Part shown: positions 54,488-62,811 of the stretch, piece by piece
How the letters are laid out: each line of letters opens with the position of its first letter
How positions within the stretch are numbered: the stretch's first letter is position 1
From: Pseudomonas vlassakiae
Lineage (GTDB): Bacteria > Pseudomonadota > Gammaproteobacteria > Pseudomonadales > Pseudomonadaceae
Reading direction: 5' to 3'
Assembly (NCBI RefSeq): GCF_014269035.2
Contig: NZ_JABWRP020000007.1
Location: forward strand, 1 to 64,000
Length of the DNA: 64,000 nt
The notes under the pieces: generated by a model
Databases searched by the model: none
Seen by the model: the letters and a program-made list of their open reading frames with translations, nothing else
What the model was told of the DNA's origin: nothing
Made by a program: the position numbers and the translations under genes

Positions 54488-55079
54488 GCAACGCCACGGC
54501 CAGCCCCATCAGCATGATCCCGGAGGCCCGTTCCAGCCACGGCAGGGCACGAGCGAAGCGCCGCAGCAGGCGTTGATTGCCGATGGCCGCAGCCACCAGC
54601 AGGTCCCACAGCAGCACGATGCTGAACATCCAGGCGCTGTAGAGCCATTTCCAGCCCGCGCTGCTGCTGGCCACCATGCCGGCGAGGCTGGCGTAGAACA
54701 GCGCGTTCTTCGGATTCAGCGCCCCAGACAGAAAACCCATGCCCAGGCCACGCCACCAACCGGCTACCGCACCCTTTCCGGCAACGGCCGTCAGTTCACT
54801 GTTACCGGCATGGCGCAGGAACAGCAGGCCGATGTACAGCAGGTAGCCGGCACCGGCCCATTGCAAGGTAATGAACAATCCGCTGCCTTCGCGCAGGATG
54901 GCCAGGCCGGCAAAGGCCATGGCAATGAACAAGCCATTGGCCAAGGCGATGCCCAGGCAGGCGCCGCTGGCCACGCGCCAGCCGGCCGCGACCGAGGTGC
55001 GGGCGACCAGGAAAAAGTCCGGGCCGGGTGAAAGCAGGGCGAGGAAGTGGGCGAGGGCGACGATCAGGAACTGCTCCAT
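54465..55079 (-). CDS. LysE/RhtB-family amino-acid exporter (A)
   Basis: A 204-residue inner-membrane exporter with about six segments and the family signature LLSPGPDFFLVARTSVAAGW near the N-terminus, plus GFLSGALNPKNALFY in the middle. It probably exports an amino acid or related metabolite. It lies 61 bases downstream of the AraC-type gene on the same strand, so the regulator and exporter may be one unit. The 3' end overlaps the metallophosphatase gene by 23 bases. Confidence 0.91.
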   Translation of the reverse strand: MEQFLIVALAHFLALLSPGPDFFLVARTSVAAGWRVASGACLGIALANGLFIAMAFAGLAILREGSGLFITLQWAGAGYLLYIGLLFLRHAGNSELTAVAGKGAVAGWWRGLGMGFLSGALNPKNALFYASLAGMVASSSAGWKWLYSAWMFSIVLLWDLLVAAAIGNQRLLRRFARALPWLERASGIMLMGLAVALLIHLLPG

Positions 55080-55140
55080 GGTGGGCTGTCTCGGTAGAAA
55101 AGCCGCAGTCTGGCGGCTGCCCTGGCCCGGGTATTGAAGA

Positions 55141-55959
55141 TTATTGCGCGCGCCGATAGTGCCCCGGCGTTACCCCGACATGGGCTTTGAACACCCGCTG
55201 GAAATGGCTCTGGTCGGCAAACCCCAGCTGGTAGGCAACTTCGGCCAACGCCAGCCCGTCACGTAGCAGCCGTCGGCCCCGGTTGATCCGTGCGTTGAGC
55301 AGGTAGGCATGGGGTGTCAGCCCGGTCGCGGCGCGAAACGCGCGGATCAGCTGATAGCGGCCAAGGCCTGCTTGCCTGGCCAGGCGTTCGAGGCTCAGTT
55401 GCGTCAGGTCTTGCGCTTCGATGTGTTCGATCAACCCGCGCAAGGTCGGCATCCCCAGCACAGGGGCCGGGGCCGCGAGCGCTGCCGGTTGCGCCGAAAA
55501 GTCGTGATCGCCCAGGAACGTCAGCAGCGCCGCTTCTTTCTCGCCGACGCCCGCCGCCGAAAAGAGCAGGTCATTCAGCGCGCAGAATTCACGGTATAGC
55601 GCCGGTTCCCGGCTGATCCGCGCCGGGGCACCGGGCCTGGCGGCGGCAAGCCCAGACTCCAGCCGCCATTGCGCCAGCCAGGCGGCGTCGACATGCAGCA
55701 TCTGGTAGCTCCAGGCCTGGCCGGGTGCAGGGTTGCAGGCATGCACCCGTTGCGCCGGCACCAGCACCAGGGTGCCCGCTTCCAGGCGCTCCTGGCCGTC
55801 GCCAGCGCCCGTGAAGCAGCTGCTGCCGGCATCCACCGCGCCGATGGAGAAGGTCGGGTGACTGTGCGCCTTGTAGCAGGCGCGGCTATGGCAGGCGCGG
55901 CGGCTTTCCACCCAGGGCAGTGCCGGGTCGTGCCAAAGCTGGGAGCGGGCAGTGGGCAT
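55141..55959 (-). CDS. AraC-family regulator next to LysE exporters
   Basis: A 272-residue AraC-type regulator with an N-terminal cupin-like sensing domain (about 1-150, beginning with a His/Cys-rich SRRACHSRACYKAHSH) and a C-terminal double helix-turn-helix (LSLERLARQAGLGRYQLIRA, then VAYQLGFADQSHFQRVFK). It lies between two LysE-family exporter genes, one downstream on the same strand and one divergent. The usual role of such pairs is inducible amino-acid efflux. Effector unknown. Confidence 0.92.
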   Translation of the reverse strand: MPTARSQLWHDPALPWVESRRACHSRACYKAHSHPTFSIGAVDAGSSCFTGAGDGQERLEAGTLVLVPAQRVHACNPAPGQAWSYQMLHVDAAWLAQWRLESGLAAARPGAPARISREPALYREFCALNDLLFSAAGVGEKEAALLTFLGDHDFSAQPAALAAPAPVLGMPTLRGLIEHIEAQDLTQLSLERLARQAGLGRYQLIRAFRAATGLTPHAYLLNARINRGRRLLRDGLALAEVAYQLGFADQSHFQRVFKAHVGVTPGHYRRAQ

Positions 55960-56089
55960 GACAGGGTCCTCGATCAGCTGGGCAGCTTAGCAGCGGCGGG
56001 CGCCCGGCCATACAATTTTTGCCGCTGACTGTACCTTGACCCGGCGGTGCCCGGCATCGACAGTAGCGGCTGATTGCCTGGAGAACAAA

Positions 56090-56713
56090 ATGGACCTGTC
56101 GAGCCTGCTGCTATTCATCCCTGCCTGCTTTGCCCTGAACATGGCGCCGGGGCCGAACAACCTGTTGTCGCTGCACAATGCCAGCCGCTACGGCCTGCGT
56201 ACCGCCTGCGTCGCCGGCGCCGGGCGGATCCTGGCCTTCAGCGGCATGATCGCCCTGGCCGCCATGGGCCTGGCGGTGGTGCTGCATACCAGCGAGTACC
56301 TGTTCCTGGCCATCAAGGTGGTGGGCGCGGCGTACCTGTTCTATATCGCCTGGCAGCTGTGGCGCGCCCCGGTCGGCGAAGCCGTGGTCGCCAGCGATCA
56401 CCCGCGTGGCACGTGGCGCCTGGCGCGCCAGGAGTTCTGGGTGGCGGCGGGCAATCCGAAGGCCATCCTGATTTTCACCGCCTTTCTGCCGCAGTTCGTT
56501 ACGGTGGGCAGCGCCACCCCGGTCAGCGAGCAGTTCCTCTGGCTGGGCGTGCTGTTCCTGCTGCTGGAGTGGGCGGCGATTGCCATCTACGCGGGCCTCG
56601 GTGCCTACCTGCAGCGCTGGTTCAGCCAGCCCGGGCCGCGCCGGCTGTTCAACCGGGTCAGCGCTTCGCTGCTCGGTTGCGCAGGTATCGGCCTGCTGGC
56701 GGCGCGCCGCTAG
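56090..56713 (+). CDS. LysE/RhtB-family amino-acid exporter (B)
   Basis: A 207-residue LysE-type exporter with about six membrane segments. The signature NMAPGPNNLLSLHNASRYG lies near residue 18, and EFWVAAGNPKAILIFTAF in the middle. It is more like RhtB/ThrE-type threonine or homoserine exporters than exporter A. The ATG at 56090 follows CTGGAGA. Divergent from the AraC-type regulator across 130 bases; its stop overlaps the convergent autotransporter gene by 4 bases. Confidence 0.9.
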   Translation: MDLSSLLLFIPACFALNMAPGPNNLLSLHNASRYGLRTACVAGAGRILAFSGMIALAAMGLAVVLHTSEYLFLAIKVVGAAYLFYIAWQLWRAPVGEAVVASDHPRGTWRLARQEFWVAAGNPKAILIFTAFLPQFVTVGSATPVSEQFLWLGVLFLLLEWAAIAIYAGLGAYLQRWFSQPGPRRLFNRVSASLLGCAGIGLLAARR

Positions 56714-59034
56714 AACTGCCAGCGCACACCCAGGTTCACGCCGCTGGCTTCCTGCTGGCGGCTGTCGAGGTTGCTTGAGTACTGCACGCCGCCGTGCAGG
56801 CTCAGCGCTTCGCTGAGCTGGGCGACCAGGCCAGTTTCCAGCTGCAGCGAGGTGTAGCGGTAGTCGGTCTTGATCTTGTCCACCCCATCAAACGTTAGCG
56901 TGTCGCGGCCGCCGTCGCCGCGCCACACGTTCACTTGCGCATAGGGTTGCAGCAGGCGCACGCTGCTTGCTTTGTAGGCGCCTTCGAGGCGTACGCCGAG
57001 CCGTCCGGTCAGCTCGAGCTGCGCATCATGACTGACGTGCGAGACGCTGTCGTTGGCGCTGTCCAGCGAGACTTTCTGGGCAATCAGCTGGGCTTGCGGT
57101 TCGACGGTCCAGCGTTCGGACAGGCTGAATGGGTAACCGGACTCCAGTGATGCGGTCCAGGCGTGGCCGTCGATGTTCAGCGTGTCGCCACGGTCGGAGC
57201 GGGCGCGGCCATCGAGTCTGGTGTACTGCAGCACGCTGTCGAAGTACCCGCCTTGCGGGTCGACCAGCGTCCAGTAACCGCCGACACTGTCACCGTCCAG
57301 CTTGAGATCACCGACGCTGCGATCCTCCACAGCCAAGGCGAAGCCTTTGACGTCGGCGTCCAGGCGGCTGTGGCTGACATACAGGCCCACATGCTGGCGA
57401 TAGCCGCCATCGCTGAGCTTGGCATACAGGTCCTGGCCCACCTTGAAGCCATACAGGTTACCGTCCAGGCTCGGGTTCACCGTACCGCTCCATTGCTGGC
57501 GCAACGCGCCGCCGTAGGCCTGGCCCCAGCTGGCCGGGAGGCTGCCTTGGCCGGCCAGCAACTGCTGGTCACCCTGGCGCTGGTGGAAGGTGCCCAGGCC
57601 CTGGCGAGCGATGATCGCAGCACCCCGTGGTGCAGCGGCGTAAACCGGCACTTCGGGCCGGTACAGGGGCACACTGACGCCGGCAATCGGCGCTGGTAGC
57701 TCGGCCTGGCCGGGAGCCGGTGCAGCCACGGGTGGGGTTGCCGCGGGCTCGACTGGAGGCTCTCCTGGCGCCGGGGCGGCAGGGGAAGGTGTGGCCACCA
57801 GCGTCGAGCGCAGGTACCAGCTGTTCTCGCTGCCAGCGGTTACCCCGCCTTTGAACAGCCGGTAATCGTAGGCACCGACCGACAGCGTCTGTGTCTGGAC
57901 AAAGGCGTTGGCGGTGCTGGTGGCGCCATCGCGAGCCTCGACCACCTGGATGCCGTTCTGCAGGGTGGTAGCACCGTTGCCGCCCAGGTTGTTGACCCAC
58001 AAGCGCGTACTGCCGGTGATCGTGCCTCGGCTGACGACAAGCCGGTCGGAGGCGGCGTCGTCACCCGCCAACACGCTGTTTACGCGCAACAGGCCGTTTT
58101 CCCCCACGTAATTGCCTTTCACAGTCAGTCTGCCCTGGGCGTCATCGCCACTGCTGAGGTCGAGGGTGCCAGCATTGTTCAGCGTCGCCTTCTGCCCTTG
58201 GCTGACCGGCGTGAGGGTGCCTTGGCGGGAAACCAGTGTACTGCTGTCGTCGATGAGCAAGGCGCCAGTGCCGCTGCCAGGCTGCTCAGGGGTGCCGTCG
58301 CCAAGGGTCAAGGTGTCGTCAAGGGTGAGGCGGCTGTTTTCGAACAGGCCGATGGCTTCCCAGTTTACATACCGGGCGCCGCCATTGATCTGACTGTTCT
58401 CGAACACCAGGCTGTCGTTGCCGCGGCCGCCGTCCAGTTCAGTGACCAAGGTGCTGGCGTCGAGGCCAACGATGCGCGCATGGTCATCACCTATGCCCAT
58501 GTCGACCTTGCCGCCGATACGGCCCCCGGTCCAGGTGAAGACGTCGTCTCCCGCGCTGGCCAGTACACTGCCTTTTAACCAGCCACCGCTGATGGTGATG
58601 TCGTCGGTACCGCCGCTGGTGCTGATGTTGCCGCCGATGGTCCCACCGCGCAGGACGATGGTGTCGTTGCCGAAGCCGCTGACCAGGTTGCCATCGATCT
58701 GGGTTTCGACACCAAGGTCCTGGGACATTTCGAAGTAGTTGTCTGCCAGCTTGAGGTCGACCCGGCCAATACGCCCGCCAGAAAATAGCGCGTAGTCGCC
58801 ATCCTCGAACGCACCGACGATGCGCCCGGCGGACATGTAGAACGTGTCGTAGCCTTGCCCCTGATTGAGCGATTGCACGGTCCCGCCGCTCATCCTGAAG
58901 TCGTCGATATCCTGGGTCTGCACGACGGCACCGAGGGTGTCGCCAGGCGACACCACCAAGGCTTGTGCCTGAACGATCAGCGGCAGGGTCAGGAGGGGAA
59001 AGGCAGCGGGCAGCAGCAGGCGAGGGCAACGCAT
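56710..59034 (-). CDS. Autotransporter with beta-helix passenger
   Basis: A 774-residue type Va autotransporter. Signal peptide about 1-24; a passenger (about 25-415) with repeated Gly-rich motifs (GGRIGRVDL, GGTIGGNIS, GGWLKGSVL, GGRIGGKVDM) suggesting a beta-helix; a Pro/Ala-rich linker (about 417-460); and a C-terminal barrel of about 270 residues ending RWQF. No protease catalytic motif is evident in the passenger, so an adhesin or structural surface role is more likely. It is transcribed toward the exporter B gene, overlapping it by 4 bases. Confidence 0.93.
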   Translation of the reverse strand: MRCPRLLLPAAFPLLTLPLIVQAQALVVSPGDTLGAVVQTQDIDDFRMSGGTVQSLNQGQGYDTFYMSAGRIVGAFEDGDYALFSGGRIGRVDLKLADNYFEMSQDLGVETQIDGNLVSGFGNDTIVLRGGTIGGNISTSGGTDDITISGGWLKGSVLASAGDDVFTWTGGRIGGKVDMGIGDDHARIVGLDASTLVTELDGGRGNDSLVFENSQINGGARYVNWEAIGLFENSRLTLDDTLTLGDGTPEQPGSGTGALLIDDSSTLVSRQGTLTPVSQGQKATLNNAGTLDLSSGDDAQGRLTVKGNYVGENGLLRVNSVLAGDDAASDRLVVSRGTITGSTRLWVNNLGGNGATTLQNGIQVVEARDGATSTANAFVQTQTLSVGAYDYRLFKGGVTAGSENSWYLRSTLVATPSPAAPAPGEPPVEPAATPPVAAPAPGQAELPAPIAGVSVPLYRPEVPVYAAAPRGAAIIARQGLGTFHQRQGDQQLLAGQGSLPASWGQAYGGALRQQWSGTVNPSLDGNLYGFKVGQDLYAKLSDGGYRQHVGLYVSHSRLDADVKGFALAVEDRSVGDLKLDGDSVGGYWTLVDPQGGYFDSVLQYTRLDGRARSDRGDTLNIDGHAWTASLESGYPFSLSERWTVEPQAQLIAQKVSLDSANDSVSHVSHDAQLELTGRLGVRLEGAYKASSVRLLQPYAQVNVWRGDGGRDTLTFDGVDKIKTDYRYTSLQLETGLVAQLSEALSLHGGVQYSSNLDSRQQEASGVNLGVRWQF

Positions 59035-59129
59035 AGGCAGGTCTCCGTGTCCATAAAGGGACCACTACCTGAAACGGCATTTAGCTGCCGCTTCGGCCCT
59101 GCCAGCGTTGTATGTAAAGCGCGAACACG

Positions 59130-59158
59130 GGGCAACTGGCAAAAATGCCAGGTGGCCC
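59130..59158 (-). terminator. Hairpin after ppiC
   Basis: GGGCAACTGGCA pairs with TGCCAGGTGGCCC (one bulge or mismatch) around AAAA, 8 bases past the ppiC stop in the direction of transcription. No U-run follows. It may end the ppiC transcript or separate it from the autotransporter gene. Confidence 0.5.
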
Positions 59159-59165
59159 GTGGCTA

Positions 59166-59441
59166 TCAGTCGCGGTAGAAGGTCTGCACCAGGTGGTAGC
59201 CGAACTTGCTCTTGATCGGCCCGTGCACCACGCGCAGGGGCTTCTTGAAGATCACCTGGTCGATCGCGCCGACCAGCTGGCCCGGGCGCACTTCGCCCAG
59301 GTCGCCACCGCGCTTGCCCGACGGGCAGGTGGAGAACTTCTTCGCCAGCACGTCGAAGGCCTCGCCGTTGGCGATGCGCTGCTTGAGCTTTTCAGCTTCG
59401 TCAGCGGTCTTGACCAGGATGTGGCGGGCTTGAGCTTTCAT
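59166..59441 (-). CDS. ppiC: Parvulin-type peptidyl-prolyl isomerase PpiC
   Basis: A 91-residue single-domain parvulin, the usual length for cytoplasmic PpiC. It starts KAQARHILVKTADEAEKL, contains CPSGKRGGDLGEV and ends VHGPIKSKFGYHLVQ, all family hallmarks. It catalyses cis-trans isomerisation of prolyl bonds. The ATG at 59441 gives the canonical N-terminus and is preferred to an in-frame start 24 bases upstream. It lies 36 bases after acetoacetyl-CoA synthetase on the same strand. Confidence 0.94.
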   Translation of the reverse strand: MKAQARHILVKTADEAEKLKQRIANGEAFDVLAKKFSTCPSGKRGGDLGEVRPGQLVGAIDQVIFKKPLRVVHGPIKSKFGYHLVQTFYRD

Positions 59442-59477
59442 GGGTACACCTGTGCTTCGGGGCAAAAAAGGGCGCCA

Positions 59478-61436
59478 TTATGCCTGATCGCGCAGCTCCG
59501 TGCGGTCGCGAAACTGCTCCAGGGCCTGCGGGTTGGCCAAGGCGTCGGTGTTTTTCACCGGCATGCCGTGCACCACGTTGCGGATGGCCAGTTCCACCAG
59601 CTTGCCGCTGATGGTACGCGGGATGTCGCTGACCTGGGCGATCACGGCCGGCACATGGCGTGGCGTGGTGTACTGGCGGATCACCTGGCGAATGCGCTGG
59701 CGCAGGGCGTCGTCCAGTTGCAGGCCATCGCGCAGGCGCACGAACAGCACCACGCGCACATCGCCGTGCCAGTCCTGGCCGATGGCTACGCTTTCCAGCA
59801 CCTCTTCGACCTTTTCCACCTGACGGTAGATCTCTGCCGTGCCGATGCGCACCCCGCCGGGGTTGAGCACGGCGTCGGAGCGGCCATGGATGAGCAGGCC
59901 GCCGCTGCTGCGCTGCTCGGCGTAGTCGCCCTGCGCCCAAACCCCGGGGAACTGGCTGAAATAGGCGTCATGGTAGCGGCTGCCGTCGCTGTCGTTCCAG
60001 AAACCAAGGGGCATCGACGGGAAATTGCGGGTGCACACCAACTCGCCTTTTTCATCGAGTACCGGTCGGCCCTGTTCGTTCCATACCTCTACGGCCATGC
60101 CCAGGCCCTTGCAGGCCATTTCGCCACGGCGCACCGGCAGGGTCGGATTGCCGAGCACGAAGCACGAGACGATATCGGTGCCACCGGACATCGATGCCAG
60201 GCACAGGTCGGCTTTGATCTTGCCGTACACATAGTCGTAGCTGTGAGGCGACAAGGGCGAACCGGTGGACAGGATCAGGCGCAGGCTGTCCAGGCGATGG
60301 CTGCGGCCTGGTTCCAGACCCTCCTGTTCAAGCGCAGCCAGGTACTTGGCACTGGTGCCAAAGGCCTGGATGCGTTCAGCGTCGATCAGGTCGAGCAGAC
60401 GCGCCGGGCCGGGGTGGAACGGTGAGCCGTCGTACAGCACCAGGGTGGCGCCGACGGCCAGGCCGCTGGCCAGCCAGTTCCACATCATCCAGCCACAGGT
60501 GGTGTAGTAGAACAGCACGTCATCGGCTTTCAGGTCATTGTGCAGGCCGTGTTCCTTGAGGTGCTGCAGCAGCACGCCGCCAGCGCGATGGACGATGCAT
60601 TTGGGCACGCCCGTGGTGCCGCTGGAATAGAGGATGTACAGCGGGTGGTCGAACGGTAGCGAAGTAAATTCAGGTTCGCCGCCAGGTCGGTAGAAATCGT
60701 CCCACAGGCTGACCTTGGCGGCGGTGAATTCGCCAGCTTGGGTGTGGGGGCGGGTATACGGGACCACGATCAACTGCTGCAGCCCCGGCAACTGGGCGCA
60801 GACCTGGTTGATCTTGTCGACCTGGTCGACCGATTTGCCGGCGTAGTGGTAACCGGCGCAGACCAGCAGCAGCTTCGGTTCGATCTGGCCGAACCGGTCG
60901 ATGATGCCATGCAGGCCGAACTCCGGCGAAGACGTTGACCAGACCGCACCCAGGCTGGTACAGGCGAGCATCGCCACCAGGGTTTGCCAGGTATTGGGCA
61001 TGACCGCAGCGATGCGGTCACCGGGCTCGATGCCGGCTGCCTTGAAGGCTTGCTGCAGGCCTGCAACTTCAGCGGCCAGTTGCGCATGGGTGAAGACCAC
61101 ACGCTGGCCATCTTCGCGCACGGAAACCACCGCAGGCCGGTCGTCACGCCGGCGCAGCAGGTGTTCGGCGAAATTCAGGGTGGCGCCGCTGAACCAGCGG
61201 GCGTCAGGCATGTGTGCGCCTTCGCTGAGGACCTGGCTGGGCGGGGTGTGCCAGGCCACCTGGAAATAGTCAGCCAGGGTTTGCCAGAAGGCCGGACGCT
61301 GCTCGATGCTCCAGCGGTGCAGGGCCGCATAGTCATTGAGCTGCAAGTTGAAGCGCAGGTTGACCCGGCGGCGGAAGGCATCCATCCGGCTGGCTTCGAT
61401 CTGCGCCGTGGAGGGGCGCCAGAGCACATCGTTCAT
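59478..61436 (-). CDS. Acetoacetyl-CoA synthetase
   Basis: A 652-residue AMP-forming ligase matching acetoacetyl-CoA synthetase: N-terminal [33 protein letters not shown] (P-loop), [19 protein letters not shown], and the C-terminal Lys in [13 protein letters not shown]. It converts acetoacetate to acetoacetyl-CoA. GGAGG precedes the ATG at 61436. It follows ecotin and 3-hydroxybutyrate dehydrogenase, whose product it would use; acetoacetate from BKACE elsewhere in the window is another possible source. Confidence 0.95.
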   Translation of the reverse strand: MNDVLWRPSTAQIEASRMDAFRRRVNLRFNLQLNDYAALHRWSIEQRPAFWQTLADYFQVAWHTPPSQVLSEGAHMPDARWFSGATLNFAEHLLRRRDDRPAVVSVREDGQRVVFTHAQLAAEVAGLQQAFKAAGIEPGDRIAAVMPNTWQTLVAMLACTSLGAVWSTSSPEFGLHGIIDRFGQIEPKLLLVCAGYHYAGKSVDQVDKINQVCAQLPGLQQLIVVPYTRPHTQAGEFTAAKVSLWDDFYRPGGEPEFTSLPFDHPLYILYSSGTTGVPKCIVHRAGGVLLQHLKEHGLHNDLKADDVLFYYTTCGWMMWNWLASGLAVGATLVLYDGSPFHPGPARLLDLIDAERIQAFGTSAKYLAALEQEGLEPGRSHRLDSLRLILSTGSPLSPHSYDYVYGKIKADLCLASMSGGTDIVSCFVLGNPTLPVRRGEMACKGLGMAVEVWNEQGRPVLDEKGELVCTRNFPSMPLGFWNDSDGSRYHDAYFSQFPGVWAQGDYAEQRSSGGLLIHGRSDAVLNPGGVRIGTAEIYRQVEKVEEVLESVAIGQDWHGDVRVVLFVRLRDGLQLDDALRQRIRQVIRQYTTPRHVPAVIAQVSDIPRTISGKLVELAIRNVVHGMPVKNTDALANPQALEQFRDRTELRDQA

Positions 61437-61464
61437 GCCGAACCTCCAGAAACTGCTTGGGGAT

Positions 61465-61486
61465 GAGGGCCCAGGAAGGGGCCCTC
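61465..61486 (-). terminator. Hairpin after ecotin
   Basis: GAGGGCCC and GGGCCCTC form a perfect 8-bp stem with a 6-base loop, 8 bases past the ecotin stop and ahead of the synthetase start in transcription order. No U-run follows. It probably attenuates rather than ends transcription of the operon. Confidence 0.55.
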
Positions 61487-61494
61487 GGTGTCAC

Positions 61495-61974
61495 TTATTC
61501 CACTTTAGCGGTTTGCACATCGGCCGATGCCGACCACACGCGATAACGCACTTCGACCCCTTGCGGCACGTACACCACCACAGGCAGCTTGCTGTTGTAG
61601 CGCAGCATGAAGCCTTCACCCACCACCGGTACGAAGGCCTGGGTCTTCTTGCCATCGGGGCAGGCCATCAGGGTGCTGGCTGGGCCACCGACCTTGGCCA
61701 GGCGGTAGTAGCTGTAGCCCCAGCCTTCGAGGGTGTGCTCTTCCAGGCTGCCGGCCAGGCGCTGGCGGTTGCAGTCCACTTCCAGGGTCTTGCCGGCCAG
61801 GATTTCCAGTTTGTGGGCCGATTCATCGGTTTGCGCCGGCAGGTGGATGACCTGCCGGGTGAAGCCTTTTTCCGCCTCGGGATAGGGTGCGACGTCCTTG
61901 AGGCCGGCTGCCATCGCCGGTACGGTGGCGGCCAGGGTCAAGGCAAAGATCGCGGTCATTGGGGTTGGGCGCAT
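61495..61974 (-). CDS. eco: Ecotin, periplasmic serine-protease inhibitor
   Basis: A 159-residue protein matching E. coli ecotin along its length: [17 protein letters not shown], the disulfide pair Cys in [10 protein letters not shown] and Cys in [21 protein letters not shown], and [17 protein letters not shown]. The reactive-site Met before ACPDG is conserved. Signal peptide about 1-22. Ecotin dimers inhibit trypsin-, elastase- and chymotrypsin-like proteases outside the inner membrane. AAGGAGG precedes the ATG at 61974. It is an odd member of a ketone-body operon. Confidence 0.95.
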   Translation of the reverse strand: MRPTPMTAIFALTLAATVPAMAAGLKDVAPYPEAEKGFTRQVIHLPAQTDESAHKLEILAGKTLEVDCNRQRLAGSLEEHTLEGWGYSYYRLAKVGGPASTLMACPDGKKTQAFVPVVGEGFMLRYNSKLPVVVYVPQGVEVRYRVWSASADVQTAKVE

Positions 61975-62029
61975 AGGGCCTCCTTGCAGATAAACGGGTG
62001 CAAGACCGTTGCCAGGCCCAGGCTGCCCT

Positions 62030-62800
62030 TCACTGGGCCAACCAGCCACCATCGACGTTCCAGGCGGCACCGCGAACCTGGCTACCGGCCTCGCTGCACA
62101 GGAAGAGTACCAGTTCACCGAGGTGCTGGGGGGTGACGAAAGCCAGTGAAGGTTGCTTCTCGGCCAGCAGATCGTGCTGTGCTTGCTGCGGATCAACGCC
62201 GTTGGCAGCACGATCGTCGATCTGTTTCTGCACCAGCGGGGTCAGCACCCAGCCGGGGCAGATGGCGTTGCAGGTAATGTTGCTGGTGGCGGTTTCCAGC
62301 CCCACCACCTTGGTCAGCCCGACCACGCCATGCTTGGCCGCCACATAGGCCGCCTTGCCGGTGGAGCCGACCAGCCCGTGCACCGAGGCAATGTTGATGA
62401 TCCGGCCCCAGTTGCGCGCGCGCATGCCAGGCAGGGCCAGGCGGGTGCCATGGAACACCGCCGAGAGGTTGAGGGCGATGATCTTGTCCCAGCTTTCCAG
62501 CGGGAATTGTTCCACCGGCGCCACGTGCTGGATGCCGGCGTTGCTGACCAGAATGTCGACGCCGCCGAACTCACGTTCGGTCATCGCGAACAGCGCCTCG
62601 ATTTGCGCCACATCGGAGAGGTCCGCCGGGTGGTGGGCAACCTTGACGCCATGGCGGGCGATCTCTGCCAAGGCCGGCGATGGGTCGCCGAAACCGTTGA
62701 GCACAATGTTCGCTCCGGCGCGCGCCAGCACCTGGGCTATACCCAGGCCGATGCCGCTGGTCGAGCCGGTGACGAGTGCCGTCTTGCCTTTCAAAGTCAT
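62030..62800 (-). CDS. hbdH: D-3-hydroxybutyrate dehydrogenase
   Basis: A 256-residue short-chain dehydrogenase. The cofactor motif TGSTSGIG starts at residue 11; the catalytic Ser-Tyr-Lys set lies in [22 protein letters not shown]. Substrate-binding residues around [10 protein letters not shown] and [14 protein letters not shown] match hydroxybutyrate dehydrogenases. It oxidises D-3-hydroxybutyrate to acetoacetate with NAD. AAGGAGC precedes the ATG at 62800; only 11 bases separate it from the permease gene upstream. Confidence 0.95.
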   Translation of the reverse strand: MTLKGKTALVTGSTSGIGLGIAQVLARAGANIVLNGFGDPSPALAEIARHGVKVAHHPADLSDVAQIEALFAMTEREFGGVDILVSNAGIQHVAPVEQFPLESWDKIIALNLSAVFHGTRLALPGMRARNWGRIINIASVHGLVGSTGKAAYVAAKHGVVGLTKVVGLETATSNITCNAICPGWVLTPLVQKQIDDRAANGVDPQQAQHDLLAEKQPSLAFVTPQHLGELVLFLCSEAGSQVRGAAWNVDGGWLAQ

Positions 62801-62811
62801 GCAAAAGCTCC

